Shown: positions 43,722 to 53,204, numbered from the stretch's first letter. The stretch: 64,000 bases of DNA from Spirochaetota bacterium (GCA_023443865.1 JAEZST010000011.1:372001-436000); one strand, 5' to 3'. Made by a program: numbers and translations. The notes: generated by a model from the sequence alone, not told the origin.

Positions 43722-44846
43722 ATGAATCAAACCCACACACTCGCCGAGGCCGCGAGGATCGTCGCGCGCGACGTGCTTGCCCTCCGTCCGGAGGAGCAAT
43801 TCCTTATAATCACGAATCCCGGGGGAGACGCGTTCGAGATCAGCCGGGCGCTCTACGAGGCGGCGCTTGAGGCGGGAGCCGAGGCCACCATCGTGGTACA
43901 ACCCGCGAAAACCCAGCTCGATTTCGCGAACCTCGCCACCGTCGCCGCCTTCGGCTCCAATCCACAGGTTTGCGCCTCGATATCAGAAAACAAGCTCGGC
44001 AAGGACCGGCTCGCCGGGATTAAGCCCTACGCGACAGCCGAGGGGAAAACCTTCGACCATGCCTTCAACTACCAGATGAGCGGCGCGAAAACCCTTCGTG
44101 CCATCTGGACCCCCGGCGTTACCGTCGATATGTTCCGCCGCACGGCGGGCATAGACTATCCGCTGCTGCAAAGGCGGTGCGACGCCATTTCCCGGGCCCT
44201 CGAGGGCGCCGAATCCATTCACGTTACCGCGCCCGGCGGCACCGACGTGACCGTTCCCGTCTCGGGCCGGAAGCCCTTCCGCGACGACGGGAACTTCACC
44301 GCGGGCGGCACGGGCGGCAACGTTCCGGCGGGCGAGGTCTTCATCAGCCCGCTTCCCGGACGGGCGGAGGGAGTCATCGCGTTCGACGGATCGATCAGCC
44401 TGAACGAGGGCGACCTGATCCTGAAAGAACCCGTAAGGGTCGTGTACCGGGGCGGTTACATCGCCGAGATTTCCGGGGGCGCGGAGGCGGAACGGCTTCG
44501 CGCGTCCATCGAGGCGGGCGAGGAAAAGGCGCGTCAGTTCGAGGCCGAGGGAAAGATACCCGCGGGCGCCGGGGCCGCCTACGCGAAAAACGCGCGGGGC
44601 CTCGGGGAGCTCGGAATCGGCTTGAATCCGGCCGCCCAAATCAGGGGCAACATGCTGGAAGACGAAAAGGCCTTCCATACCTGCCATTTCGCCATCGGCA
44701 GCAATTACGACGACGACGCCGACGCCATGATCCATCTCGATTGCCTGGTGCGGAACCCCACCATAATCGTTAACTACCCGGACGGCACGAACGCCGTGAT
44801 AGAACAGGACGGAATTCTCGTGGCGCCCTTCGGAGACATAGAATGA
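43722..44846 (+). CDS. M29-like aminopeptidase, copy 2
   Basis: 374 residues from the ATG at 43722, predicted leaderless. M29-type layout: N-terminal domain (IVARDVLALRPEEQFLIITN), then catalytic-domain candidates NVPAGEVFISP (Glu), LGELGIGLNP (Glu) and the C-terminal HLDCLVRNPT. Compared with copy 1, the usual H-x-D near the end is HLD. Its stop overlaps the start of the aldehyde dehydrogenase gene (ATGA). Cytoplasmic aminopeptidase or dipeptidase role expected. Confidence 0.85.
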   Translation: MNQTHTLAEAARIVARDVLALRPEEQFLIITNPGGDAFEISRALYEAALEAGAEATIVVQPAKTQLDFANLATVAAFGSNPQVCASISENKLGKDRLAGIKPYATAEGKTFDHAFNYQMSGAKTLRAIWTPGVTVDMFRRTAGIDYPLLQRRCDAISRALEGAESIHVTAPGGTDVTVPVSGRKPFRDDGNFTAGGTGGNVPAGEVFISPLPGRAEGVIAFDGSISLNEGDLILKEPVRVVYRGGYIAEISGGAEAERLRASIEAGEEKARQFEAEGKIPAGAGAAYAKNARGLGELGIGLNPAAQIRGNMLEDEKAFHTCHFAIGSNYDDDADAMIHLDCLVRNPTIIVNYPDGTNAVIEQDGILVAPFGDIE

Positions 44847-46222
44847 ATACCGCGGAACTCGTAAGCGCCCAGCGCGCCTTTTTCGACACGGGCGCGACCC
44901 GTCCGGTTTCCTTCAGGAAGGAAATGCTCCGCCGGCTCCGCCGCGCGATCCTCGAGCGCGAGGCCGAAATTCTCGCCGCCGCCAAGGCCGATCTCGGCAA
45001 GTCCGATTTCGAGGCCTTCGCCACCGAGGTATACCTCGTGCTGGGCGAGATAGGGCTCATGCTCCGAAAGGTCGGCGCCTGGGCACGGCCCCAAAACCGG
45101 TACCCCGGGCTCTTCAACCTGCCCGGCAAGGCGGTGCTCCACCGCGACCCCCACGGCGTATGCCTGGTCATGTCTCCCTGGAATTACCCCTTCCAGCTTT
45201 CGGTCATGCCCCTGGTGGGCGCCATCGCCGCGGGAAACACGGCGGTCCTGAAGCCCTCGGCCTATTCGAAGGCCACTTCGGCCCTGGTGGCGCGCATGAT
45301 AAACGAAACCTTTCCCGCGGAGTACCTCCACGCCATAGAGGGCGGGCGCGACGTGAACGCGGACCTGCTCTCCCAGCGTTTCGACTATATCTTCTTCACC
45401 GGGAGCGTTTCGGTCGGCAAGGTGGTCATGGAGGCCGCCGCCAAGCACCTGACGCCGGTCACGCTGGAACTGGGCGGCAAGAGCCCCTGCATCGTGGACG
45501 AGACGGCCGACGTCGCCCTCGCCGCGAAGCGGGCGGCCTGGGGCAAGTGCCTTAACTCCGGGCAAACCTGCGTCGCCCCGGACTATTTCCTGGTGCACGA
45601 ACGGGTCAAGGAGGCCTTCGTCGCGGAATTGCGCGCGGCGATCCGGTCTTTCTTCGGCGACGAGCCGCACCGGAACGAAGAGTATCCCCGCATGATTAAC
45701 GAGCACCACTTCCGCCGAATCCTGGGCCTGATCGAAGGCGAGCGGGAGACCCCCGGGCGATCGGTTACGGGCGGCCGGGAAGACGCGGCCACGCTGAGGA
45801 TCGAGCCGGCCATCATAGAAAACGCCGGGTGGGACGATCCGGTAATGGAAGAGGAACTCTTCGGGCCGATTATCCCGGTAATACCCTGGACGGACGAGGA
45901 GGACGTGACGAATCGAATCTTGGCGCGGCCCCGCCCCCTGGCGCTCTACCTTTTCACGCGGAACAAGGCGCAAAAGCGGCGCGTATTCTCGCGCGTGCCC
46001 TTCGGGGGCGGCTGCCTGAACGACACGGTCATGCACGTGGCCACGCACGCGGTTCCCTTCGGCGGCACCGGCGCGAGCGGCATGGGCGGGTATCACGGCA
46101 AGGCGAGCTTTGACACCTTCTCCCGATCCAAGCCCGTTATCGAGCGCGCCCTTTTCGCTGACAATCCCCTGCGCTACGCGCCCTTCGGGAAAAAATACGG
46201 CCTTTTCAGGAAGTTCCTATGA
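44843..46222 (+). CDS. Aldehyde dehydrogenase, class 3 (YwdH/fatty aldehyde type)
   Basis: 459 residues, short form typical of class 3 ALDH. Cofactor loop MSPWNYPFQLSVMPLVGAIA, FFTGSVSVGKVVMEAA, general-base Glu in LELGGKSPCIV, catalytic Cys in NSGQTCVAPDYF, and PFGGTGASGMGGYHGKASFD at the C-terminal end. Oxidises aldehydes with NAD(P)+. The C-terminal stretch past this motif (about 35 residues) is hydrophilic and ends KKYGLFRKFL. Coupled by 4-bp overlaps to the peptidase gene before and the GH10 gene after. Confidence 0.94.
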   Translation: MNTAELVSAQRAFFDTGATRPVSFRKEMLRRLRRAILEREAEILAAAKADLGKSDFEAFATEVYLVLGEIGLMLRKVGAWARPQNRYPGLFNLPGKAVLHRDPHGVCLVMSPWNYPFQLSVMPLVGAIAAGNTAVLKPSAYSKATSALVARMINETFPAEYLHAIEGGRDVNADLLSQRFDYIFFTGSVSVGKVVMEAAAKHLTPVTLELGGKSPCIVDETADVALAAKRAAWGKCLNSGQTCVAPDYFLVHERVKEAFVAELRAAIRSFFGDEPHRNEEYPRMINEHHFRRILGLIEGERETPGRSVTGGREDAATLRIEPAIIENAGWDDPVMEEELFGPIIPVIPWTDEEDVTNRILARPRPLALYLFTRNKAQKRRVFSRVPFGGGCLNDTVMHVATHAVPFGGTGASGMGGYHGKASFDTFSRSKPVIERALFADNPLRYAPFGKKYGLFRKFL

Positions 46223-47385
46223 TAAACCGAGATTACGAGCTGGACATCCGCATTCCGGGGGCGACGGCGACGATACGGCAGGTTCGGTCGAAATTCAAAT
46301 TCGGCTCGAATATTTTCGCCCTGGCCTTCTATGAGGGCGACCGGCTCGACGCGTACCGAAAAAGGATTACCGCGGCGTGGAACGCGGGCACCCTCCCCTT
46401 CTATTGGGGACGGTACGAACCGACGGAAGGGAATCCCGATCCCGGCGGGAAGGTCATGGAGTCGGCCCGCTGGGCGAAAGAGCGCGGCCTGACCCTCAAG
46501 GGGCACCCCCTGTGCTGGCACACGGTATGCGCGGACTGGCTCATGGAATACGACGACGACGCGATCTTGGGAAAGCAGCTGGACCGGATCAGGCGCGACG
46601 TAAGCCTATACAAGGGCGTGGTCGATACCTGGGACGTGGTGAACGAGGCGGTCATCATGCCCGTGTTCGACAAGTACGACAACGCGGTCAGCAGGATCGC
46701 CCGCCGCTTCGGGACGGCGGAACTGGTGCTCAAGTGCTTCGCCGCGGCCCGGGAGGCGAACCCCGACGCGACGCTGCTCATAAACGATTTCGACCTTTCG
46801 GATTCCTACGCCCGCCTCATACGGGAACTTTTGGACCGCGGGTGCCCCATAGACGCCATCGGGCTCCAGACGCACATGCATGAGGGCTACCGGGGCCGGA
46901 AGGCGATCGAGACCTACCTGGACCGATTCTCCGCCTTCGGCCTGCCCCTGCACTTCACCGAGCTCACCGTTCTTTCCGGGCAAATAGCCCCGAAGGTGGA
47001 CGACCTCAACGACCTCCATATCGATCCCTGGCCGAGCACCGACGAGGGAGAGCGGCGGCAGCTGCGCGAGGTAGAGGAATTTTACCGGCAAGTCAGCGAC
47101 CATCCGCTGGTGGAGTCGGTGGTTTGGTGGGATATGGTAGACGGCAACTGGCTTAAGGCGCCCGCGGGGCTTTTGCGCGCGGACCTCTCGCCGAAACCCG
47201 CCTTCGAGCGGCTCGTAACGCTTATCAAGGGCGAGTGGGCCTTCAAGGAGGCGGAATTCCCCCTCGCGGCGGGCGCCAAAATTACGCTCAACGCGTGCGA
47301 GGGCGATTACGAGGCGATAATCTCGGGAAAGACCTACGGGTTCACCCTTGACGCCTCGGCGCCGTTCGTTAGGATCGCGGTTTAA
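46219..47385 (+). CDS. GH10 endo-beta-1,4-xylanase, probably intracellular
   Basis: 388 residues. GH10 barrel with KGHPLCWHTVCADWL, acid/base Glu in DTWDVVNEAV (about residue 143), and nucleophile Glu in LPLHFTELTVLSG (about residue 249). A short beta-rich tail of about 45 residues follows (FPLAAGAKITLNACEGDYEA). No signal peptide: it begins MINRDYELDIRIPGATATIR, a small N-terminal strand unit. It probably cuts short imported xylo-oligosaccharides. Its start overlaps the aldehyde dehydrogenase stop, an unusual partnership. Confidence 0.92.
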   Translation: MINRDYELDIRIPGATATIRQVRSKFKFGSNIFALAFYEGDRLDAYRKRITAAWNAGTLPFYWGRYEPTEGNPDPGGKVMESARWAKERGLTLKGHPLCWHTVCADWLMEYDDDAILGKQLDRIRRDVSLYKGVVDTWDVVNEAVIMPVFDKYDNAVSRIARRFGTAELVLKCFAAAREANPDATLLINDFDLSDSYARLIRELLDRGCPIDAIGLQTHMHEGYRGRKAIETYLDRFSAFGLPLHFTELTVLSGQIAPKVDDLNDLHIDPWPSTDEGERRQLREVEEFYRQVSDHPLVESVVWWDMVDGNWLKAPAGLLRADLSPKPAFERLVTLIKGEWAFKEAEFPLAAGAKITLNACEGDYEAIISGKTYGFTLDASAPFVRIAV

Positions 47386-47393
47386 GGGTCAGG

Positions 47394-48236
47394 GTGAAAT
47401 TAAACGCCTTTTTTGCCGTATTGATTTCTCTACTCATTGCCGGCTGCGGCCTTTCCGCGCCGGATCAAAAGTATCCTGCCGCTCAGGAGGGGGAAGTATA
47501 CGTAAACGGAGGGGTAAACCGCTACAAGCTGATACTACCCGAAGGGTTTACCGATATCGAAAACTTTATGAACGTGTATCCCCTGGTCATTGCCCTGCAC
47601 GGCAAGGGCTCGACGGGGTATTACGAAGTGAAACAGGTGATCGAGGGTTCCCCGTGCGTGTATTTCGCCCCCAATAACGGAAGTACGAGTTTCGGCGGAT
47701 CGGGGGGCGCCTGGATCAGGGAAGCGCTTCATTCCATTCTCGAGAATCCCAATTACAAGATCGACAAGAACCGAATCTACATTATCGGGTTCTCCATGGG
47801 CGGCTGGGGCGCCACGATGATGCCCCAGGACCTGTATACCGATTACGGGTACCTTACCGCGGCCATCGTGCCCGTCGAAGGGGGATGGTTTAGTTACAAC
47901 AAATCGGTCGAAGTGCTGGACCATCTCAGCTGTTGGTTTCACTTCGGAAACGGTTCAGGCAGCGCCTATGACGCAGGGGAATATCAGGACGCGAAAAAGG
48001 CGTATCCCCATACCGTCGAAACGCGGTACGACGAAACGATCAGCTATTCCTACGACTGGGCTCCCTCAACGGTATATTCCTGGGATACGACCCAGAATAT
48101 CCTGCTGCAGGGGCGTAATGAAATCGTCAGGCAAACCGTATACGACGGCATGGGCCACTCGGCATCCCCCGTATTTATGCAGGGCGAAGTGATTGAGTGG
48201 CTTTTCGCCCAGAATACACGGAACAGGGATAATTAG
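47394..48236 (+). CDS. Alpha/beta-hydrolase esterase lipoprotein
   Basis: 280 residues from a GTG at 47394, 8 bp after the GH10 gene. Lipobox LIAGC predicts an anchored periplasmic or surface protein. Fold marks: oxyanion region PLVIALHGKGS, nucleophile elbow GFSMGGWG, and a late YDGMGHS supplying His. It resembles the polyhydroxybutyrate depolymerase/feruloyl or acetylxylan esterase group (CE1-like). With GH10 it suggests removal of side groups from xylan fragments before uptake; this is inference from position. Its last 4 bp overlap the convergent barrel gene. Confidence 0.82.
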   Translation: MKLNAFFAVLISLLIAGCGLSAPDQKYPAAQEGEVYVNGGVNRYKLILPEGFTDIENFMNVYPLVIALHGKGSTGYYEVKQVIEGSPCVYFAPNNGSTSFGGSGGAWIREALHSILENPNYKIDKNRIYIIGFSMGGWGATMMPQDLYTDYGYLTAAIVPVEGGWFSYNKSVEVLDHLSCWFHFGNGSGSAYDAGEYQDAKKAYPHTVETRYDETISYSYDWAPSTVYSWDTTQNILLQGRNEIVRQTVYDGMGHSASPVFMQGEVIEWLFAQNTRNRDN

Positions 48237-48871
48237 AACTTATAGATAAAGCCGAGATTCACCGGGAACCAGTTTATTGCGTCTTTATCGCTGGTCGTGG
48301 CGGTATAAAAATCAATTTCGTATTCCGTTCGCGTTACGCCGCTCGCCTTATAGGACAAATAATCCGCGATAAAGCCCGCGGCCACGGCGGAAAACCGGAA
48401 AAGGAAATGATCGTTTAAGCCGACATCCACGAAGAGGGGCGCCTCAAGGGCAAAAATCGCATGAGAGTAGTTATCGTAATCGGCGGCCGGAGGCGGATTC
48501 TCGACGGGCTCAAGATAGCCCTGGTATCGTAGTTTTAACCCTATTCCGGCCTGAACCGGGTTCGCCCTGAGTATGTGAAAGTTAATCCCCCCGCCGAGCC
48601 CCAGGAACGTCTGATCGGTTGTATTGCCCGCCGCGTTTACCTCATTGGTAAGGCCGAAGAAAAGGCTCGCCTCGTATTCCCGCGCGGTATCCCTGAAATA
48701 GTGAAAACTGCCGCCAAAAGTGCTGAAACCGCTCTTTTCCTCAACTTTGGCAGTCCCATTATCGACGGTATTTGCCTTGCTGTTGATCAGGATAGTGAGC
48801 CCCGCTCCCATCTCCTGGGCACAAAGAGGGAACCATGCCATGCAAAAAATAAAAATCAATATTTTTCTCAT
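48233..48871 (-). CDS. Outer-membrane-type beta-barrel protein
   Basis: 212 residues. The ATG at 48871 has AAGGAG 7 nt away, while another ATG at 48877 is too close. Signal peptide ending PLCAQ, then alternating hydrophobic strands (STFGGSFHYFRDTAREYEAS, PVQAGIGLKLRYQGYL, FLFRFSAVAAGFIADYLS). The C-terminal residue is Phe (LGFIYKF), the usual end of Bam-assembled barrels, with roughly eight strands. No specific family recognised. Lower GC than its neighbours in part. Convergent with the esterase gene. Confidence 0.7.
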   Translation of the reverse strand: MRKILIFIFCMAWFPLCAQEMGAGLTILINSKANTVDNGTAKVEEKSGFSTFGGSFHYFRDTAREYEASLFFGLTNEVNAAGNTTDQTFLGLGGGINFHILRANPVQAGIGLKLRYQGYLEPVENPPPAADYDNYSHAIFALEAPLFVDVGLNDHFLFRFSAVAAGFIADYLSYKASGVTRTEYEIDFYTATTSDKDAINWFPVNLGFIYKF

Positions 48872-48937
48872 CGCCATTCTCCTTTTTTAAAGGCGGCCTC
48901 GAACCGAGCGTATCCTGCGCGAATCTACGGGGCCGGG

Positions 48938-49411
48938 TCAGAAACAGCGCCAACCCTTGCGGTCAATGCCCTCGACCCAGCGGCGGGCCCATTCCTTGGC
49001 GGAGGCGAGGTCGTGCCCCGCGGCGTTTCCGCACATGACGGGGTCCTGTCCCGGGATCGGCTCGGAGTCGGGCCAGGCGGCCACCTTCAGGAGTACCGAG
49101 CGGACCTTCGCGGCGACGGTTTTCTCGTCGATCTCGCCGAACACCACGAGATAGAACCCCGTACGGCAGCCCATGGGCGATAGGTCTATCACCCCGTCCA
49201 TCTCGTCGCGAATGTACTCGGCCATCAGGTGCTCCAGGCTATGCATGGCCCCGATCGGCAGGTACTCCACGTTGGGCTGGGAAAACCGCAGGTCGAACTT
49301 GGTTACCAGGTCGCCCTTGGGGCCGGTCTTTTTCCCGGCCATGCGCACGTAGGGCGCCGTAACCTTGGTATGGTCGAGCGAGAAACTCTCAACGTTGCGT
49401 GCTTCTTTCAT
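48938..49411 (-). CDS. luxS: S-ribosylhomocysteine lyase (AI-2 synthase)
   Basis: 157 residues, full length. Cleaves S-ribosylhomocysteine to homocysteine and DPD, the AI-2 precursor. Metal ligands in HSLEHLMAEY (His, His) and VMCGNAAGHDL (Cys), catalytic Cys in SPMGCRTGFYL, and catalytic Glu in HSLEH. AAGGA lies about 10 nt before the ATG. It follows mtnN by 6 bp, so both enzymes of the SAH-recycling route are in one transcript, downstream of a hybrid histidine kinase. Confidence 0.96.
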   Translation of the reverse strand: MKEARNVESFSLDHTKVTAPYVRMAGKKTGPKGDLVTKFDLRFSQPNVEYLPIGAMHSLEHLMAEYIRDEMDGVIDLSPMGCRTGFYLVVFGEIDEKTVAAKVRSVLLKVAAWPDSEPIPGQDPVMCGNAAGHDLASAKEWARRWVEGIDRKGWRCF

Positions 49412-49417
49412 TTTCGT

Positions 49418-50134
49418 TCATTCCTTGAGGATATCGAGCATCGCCATGACGACCCGCGCGCTCGTATGGGCGGCGGCCACGGCGAATTCCTCGTACGACA
49501 TGCTCGCCTCGTGGCCGGCGAGATCCGATATGCTTCGCAGGACGGCGAAGGGGACGCCGTTGACCGCGGCGACCTGGGCGATCGCCGCCCCTTCCATTTC
49601 CACGCAGGCGGGCGAGAAAACGGAAACGATTCGCCCGCGCAGGGCCGCGTCGGTGACGAAGGCGTCGCCCGAGGCGATTCTCCCGGCTATCATCTTTCCC
49701 GCTCCCCCGGCTGCGCGGTCAAAGGCGATGAGCGCCGCTTCCCTGAGCCGCTCGTCGGCGGGCCAGAACGGGGAATCGGTGCCCGGAACCTGCCCGGGAG
49801 GGTATCCGAAGGCGGTTACGTCAAAGTCGTGCTGTACCGCGTCGGTACACGCAACCATGTCGAGAACCTTCAGCCGTTCGTCAATGCCCCCGGCCGAGCC
49901 GGTGTTGATGATTGCGCCGACCGCGAAGGACGAAACGAGTATTTGCGCGCAGAGCGCCGCGTTAACCTTGCCCACGCCGCAGCACACCACCGCGACCGGG
50001 ACGCCCCGCAGGGTACCCTCGTGCACCTCCAGGTTTCCCCGAAAGGAGACCTGAACGGGCGATCCCGACTCGCGCAAGGCCTCGAAAAGGAGCGATACCT
50101 CGTCGCGCACCGCCCCGATAATGCCGTATTTCAA
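49418..50134 (-). CDS. mtnN: 5'-methylthioadenosine/S-adenosylhomocysteine nucleosidase
   Basis: 238 residues. Hydrolyses SAH to adenine and S-ribosylhomocysteine, the LuxS substrate. The start MKYGIIGAVRDEV keeps catalytic Glu12 although the usual AMEEE reads AVRDE. Also GVGKVNAALCAQILVSSF, the ribose-binding Glu in ACVEMEGAAIAQVA, and the base-contact Asp in LRSISDLAG. The ATG overlaps the histidine kinase stop by 4 bp. Confidence 0.95.
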   Translation of the reverse strand: MKYGIIGAVRDEVSLLFEALRESGSPVQVSFRGNLEVHEGTLRGVPVAVVCCGVGKVNAALCAQILVSSFAVGAIINTGSAGGIDERLKVLDMVACTDAVQHDFDVTAFGYPPGQVPGTDSPFWPADERLREAALIAFDRAAGGAGKMIAGRIASGDAFVTDAALRGRIVSVFSPACVEMEGAAIAQVAAVNGVPFAVLRSISDLAGHEASMSYEEFAVAAAHTSARVVMAMLDILKE

Positions 50135-53100
50135 TTGCCGCCCCCGTTTCCCTCGGCCTTCTTGGCGAACCAGTCGGCAACGTTGGCGATGACGGCCGAT
50201 AGCTCGCCGTGCACGGTGGCGAAAAGCGTATCCACAGCCTCGGCGTTGCCGGAGAGGATCGCTTCCTCCAGGGCCGCCGCGTGGGCCGAAAGCCCGCCCG
50301 CGCCGATATTGGCGCAGGAACTCTTCAGCGAATGAACCGCTATCCTGAACTTGGACTGGTCGCCGCTGTGCCGTCCCGCTTCCAGCTGCTCGAGCATCCG
50401 CGGCGCCGTGCGGTTAAAGACGCGCAGGACCGTTTCCAGGTTTTTGCGCGAACCGGTATACCCGATTCCGGCTTCCAAATCCAAGCCGGTCACCCAATCG
50501 CCGCCGCTCTCGATCGGGGCGCGAACGAGCACGGGCCTCGCGTTTTCTTGTTCTGTCATTACCTTCTCCGGTGATAGCCATTTTCTCAGGCACGTTACCA
50601 GCGCATTGAAATCGACCGGCTTAAAGAGTGTATCATTCATTCCCGCCCTTTGGTAGAGTTCCCGGTTCGCCGCCCCGGTATTCGCCGTAAGCGCGACGAT
50701 GGGCACTAGGTCACGCCCCGGCAGGGCGCGGATGCGGCGGGCCGTTTCTATGCCGTCCATACCCGGCATGATATGGTCCATGAATAACAGGTCGTACCGT
50801 TCGCGCCCCGCCATGGCCACGGCCGCCTCGCCGGATTCCGCCTCGTCCACGGTTATGTCGAAGCTTTCCAGGAAGCCCCGGATTACCTTCAGGTTGACCG
50901 TATTGTCGTCTACCACCAGTATTCGCGCGGAGGAAGCCCGGAACCAATGCCCGTCGACGCCCAGGGTTGACGACAGGGGAAGGGTTTTGGAAAAATCCAC
51001 GGGCCTCGAGGCGAGAAAATCCGCGAAGGTATCCAGGAACAGGGGCTTAAACACGAAATCGACGCCCGCGGGCTTCCCCTCGCCGATGAAATCGTTAAGG
51101 GAAAGGAGGGCGAGCCACCGGACCCCGGGAAACCGGCTTACGGCAGCGGCGCATTCCCTTGCCGCGCTCCGCCACGAGAGGACCACGTGCGTCCACGCGA
51201 AGTCCCGTTCTCCCAGGGCATCGGAAAATTCCGCGGCGACGGAGCAAAACCGGGCCGATATTCCCGCGTGGCGGGCCATGGCCGCAATGGAATCGCGAAC
51301 GGCGGGGTCGGGATCGAAGGCGAGAAGGGCCTTGCCGGCCACGGCCGGAAATCGCGCGAAGCGCCCGGAATCGGAAGAAATTCCCTGGGCTATTTGGGCG
51401 GTGAACGAGGAGCCCTTTCCTTCCTCGCTTTCCAGGGAGAGCGTTCCGCCCATCAGGGTCACGAGGCCCTTACAGATCGATAGGCCAAGGCCCGACCCCT
51501 CGATCGAGGCGGAGCCCTCGTGGGCGATCCGCGAGAAGCGCTCGAAAAGCTCGCCCTGCTTGTGCCCCGGTATGCCGATCCCGGTATCCTTCACGGTGAA
51601 GGCGACGTCGACGCGGTCAGACGAGACCCGACGGGCTTTCACGATCAGCGAGACGGACCCCCGGCGGGTGAATTTTACCGCGTTATTCAATAGGTTGATG
51701 AGGATTTGCTTCACCCGCACGGCGTCGCCCACCAGCTTGTCGGGAACGTCAGGGTCCACGTCCACCGTAAAGGAAAGCTCCTTTTCGGCGATCTTTACCG
51801 CGATAAGGTTGGTCACGTCGCGCAGGAGCTCGCTCGTCCGGTAGTCCGCCGGGGACAGTTCCATCTTTCTGTCCTCGATGCGGGAAAAATCGAGGATATC
51901 GTTAATGATGGACAATAAAAGGGTCGCGGAGGAGCGCATCTGGGTAACGTAGTTTTTCTGGATGGGGCTCAGCTCCGTTCGCGAGAGAAGCTCGTTCATG
52001 CCGAGCACGGCGTTCATGGGCGTTCGCAGTTCGTGGCTCATGTTGGCGAGAAAGGCGGCCTTGGACCGCACGGCCGATTCCGCCCGGTTTCTCGCCCCCA
52101 CCAATTCGGTCGTATTCGAGGAAATGACGAGCCAGCCCAGGGGTTCCCCCTCGTGACTGAGCGGGTCCACGCGGTAATTATAAAACCGTTTCCCCTCCGG
52201 GGTTTCGACCGAAAGGGTCCCGCTACGGGGCGAGTCCCGGTCATAGTTGAACAGTTCCGCGTACTGGTCGGCCAGGTGTTCGCTGTAGGCGAAAAGGTTC
52301 CGCCAGGGCCGGTTCACCGCGTGCCGCCAGTTCTGGTACCCCAGGTGCTCCGCCAGGCTCCGGGAAGCGTATTCTATGTTCCCCGCGGGGTCCGTAATCG
52401 AGATCGAATCCGAAGCGGAATCCATCAGGGCTTCCAGGATCGCCTTCGGCCGTATCTCGCCGGTAACGTCGAACCGGGTAAAAATGTAGCCGAAGGTCCC
52501 CGCGCTGGACGCGATGACCCGCAGGTCTTGCAGATACCACCTCGTGTCCCCGGAGGTCCCGTGATAGCGGGCGACCTCGTGAATCGGGGCGTCGTTCAGT
52601 ATAACGCGGTCTACCAAGCGCTCCAGGGCGGGAAAATCGACCGTTTTCAGCTCTTTCACCGAGTGTCCCGCCGCGTCCTGCCAAAAGTTAAACCCGTTCG
52701 CGCGGGCGAGACCGTCGCTGAGGGTAAGCACGCGGTATCCCCGGTCAAAGACGAGGATCTCCCCGGGGATCGACGACATGATCGAGGTGAGAATCTTGTG
52801 ATGGTCGTGATGGTCGGTGATATCGGAGATGGAAAAATACTTACCGTGAAGCGTTCCCCGGTGCTCGAGGTTTTTCCCCCGAACCAGGAGCCACGAGAAT
52901 CCCGGCCGCGCCGGAAGCTCGATGGGAAACTCTTCCTCGATTTCCTCGCCGCGGTTCAGGCGGTCGAACCAGCGTTTGATGAAAAGGAGCAGCACCGGAT
53001 CGCTGATCAGGGACAATATCGGCTTTCCCTCAACCTCGGCGCGTTCGCCGTACCCGAGAAGCCTTACGCCTTCGCGGGTCGCGCGACGCACGGTATTCTC

Positions 53101-53196
53101 CGGAGTGATGTAGAACGCCATGTCGGGCGAGTACTCCAGGAAAATATCGATAAAATCGGGGGAAAGGTTTTCATCGGAACGATCCATTCCGCTCAT
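50131..53196 (-). CDS. Hybrid histidine kinase (PAS-PAS-PAS-HisKA-HATPase-pseudoREC-REC-HPt)
   Basis: 1021 residues, no TM segment. PAS-like repeats at about 10-125, 135-250 and 255-375. HisKA has its His in NMSHELRTPMNAVLG (about residue 389). The HATPase domain shows VKQILINLLNNAVKFTRRG, VKDTGIGIPG and GSGLGLSICKGL. A receiver-like domain at about 620-735 lacks the phospho-Asp (VVLSWRSAARE). A true receiver has Asp in LLFMDHIMPGMDG (about 807). The HPt His is in AVHSLKSSCANIGAGG (about 953). A cytoplasmic phosphorelay sensor that must pass phosphate to an outside regulator. Start codon 8 nt from the -10 box. Coupled to mtnN and luxS downstream. Confidence 0.93.
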   Translation of the reverse strand: MSGMDRSDENLSPDFIDIFLEYSPDMAFYITPENTVRRATREGVRLLGYGERAEVEGKPILSLISDPVLLLFIKRWFDRLNRGEEIEEEFPIELPARPGFSWLLVRGKNLEHRGTLHGKYFSISDITDHHDHHKILTSIMSSIPGEILVFDRGYRVLTLSDGLARANGFNFWQDAAGHSVKELKTVDFPALERLVDRVILNDAPIHEVARYHGTSGDTRWYLQDLRVIASSAGTFGYIFTRFDVTGEIRPKAILEALMDSASDSISITDPAGNIEYASRSLAEHLGYQNWRHAVNRPWRNLFAYSEHLADQYAELFNYDRDSPRSGTLSVETPEGKRFYNYRVDPLSHEGEPLGWLVISSNTTELVGARNRAESAVRSKAAFLANMSHELRTPMNAVLGMNELLSRTELSPIQKNYVTQMRSSATLLLSIINDILDFSRIEDRKMELSPADYRTSELLRDVTNLIAVKIAEKELSFTVDVDPDVPDKLVGDAVRVKQILINLLNNAVKFTRRGSVSLIVKARRVSSDRVDVAFTVKDTGIGIPGHKQGELFERFSRIAHEGSASIEGSGLGLSICKGLVTLMGGTLSLESEEGKGSSFTAQIAQGISSDSGRFARFPAVAGKALLAFDPDPAVRDSIAAMARHAGISARFCSVAAEFSDALGERDFAWTHVVLSWRSAARECAAAVSRFPGVRWLALLSLNDFIGEGKPAGVDFVFKPLFLDTFADFLASRPVDFSKTLPLSSTLGVDGHWFRASSARILVVDDNTVNLKVIRGFLESFDITVDEAESGEAAVAMAGRERYDLLFMDHIMPGMDGIETARRIRALPGRDLVPIVALTANTGAANRELYQRAGMNDTLFKPVDFNALVTCLRKWLSPEKVMTEQENARPVLVRAPIESGGDWVTGLDLEAGIGYTGSRKNLETVLRVFNRTAPRMLEQLEAGRHSGDQSKFRIAVHSLKSSCANIGAGGLSAHAAALEEAILSGNAEAVDTLFATVHGELSAVIANVADWFAKKAEGNGGGN

Positions 53197-53204
53197 CTTT
53201 CATG

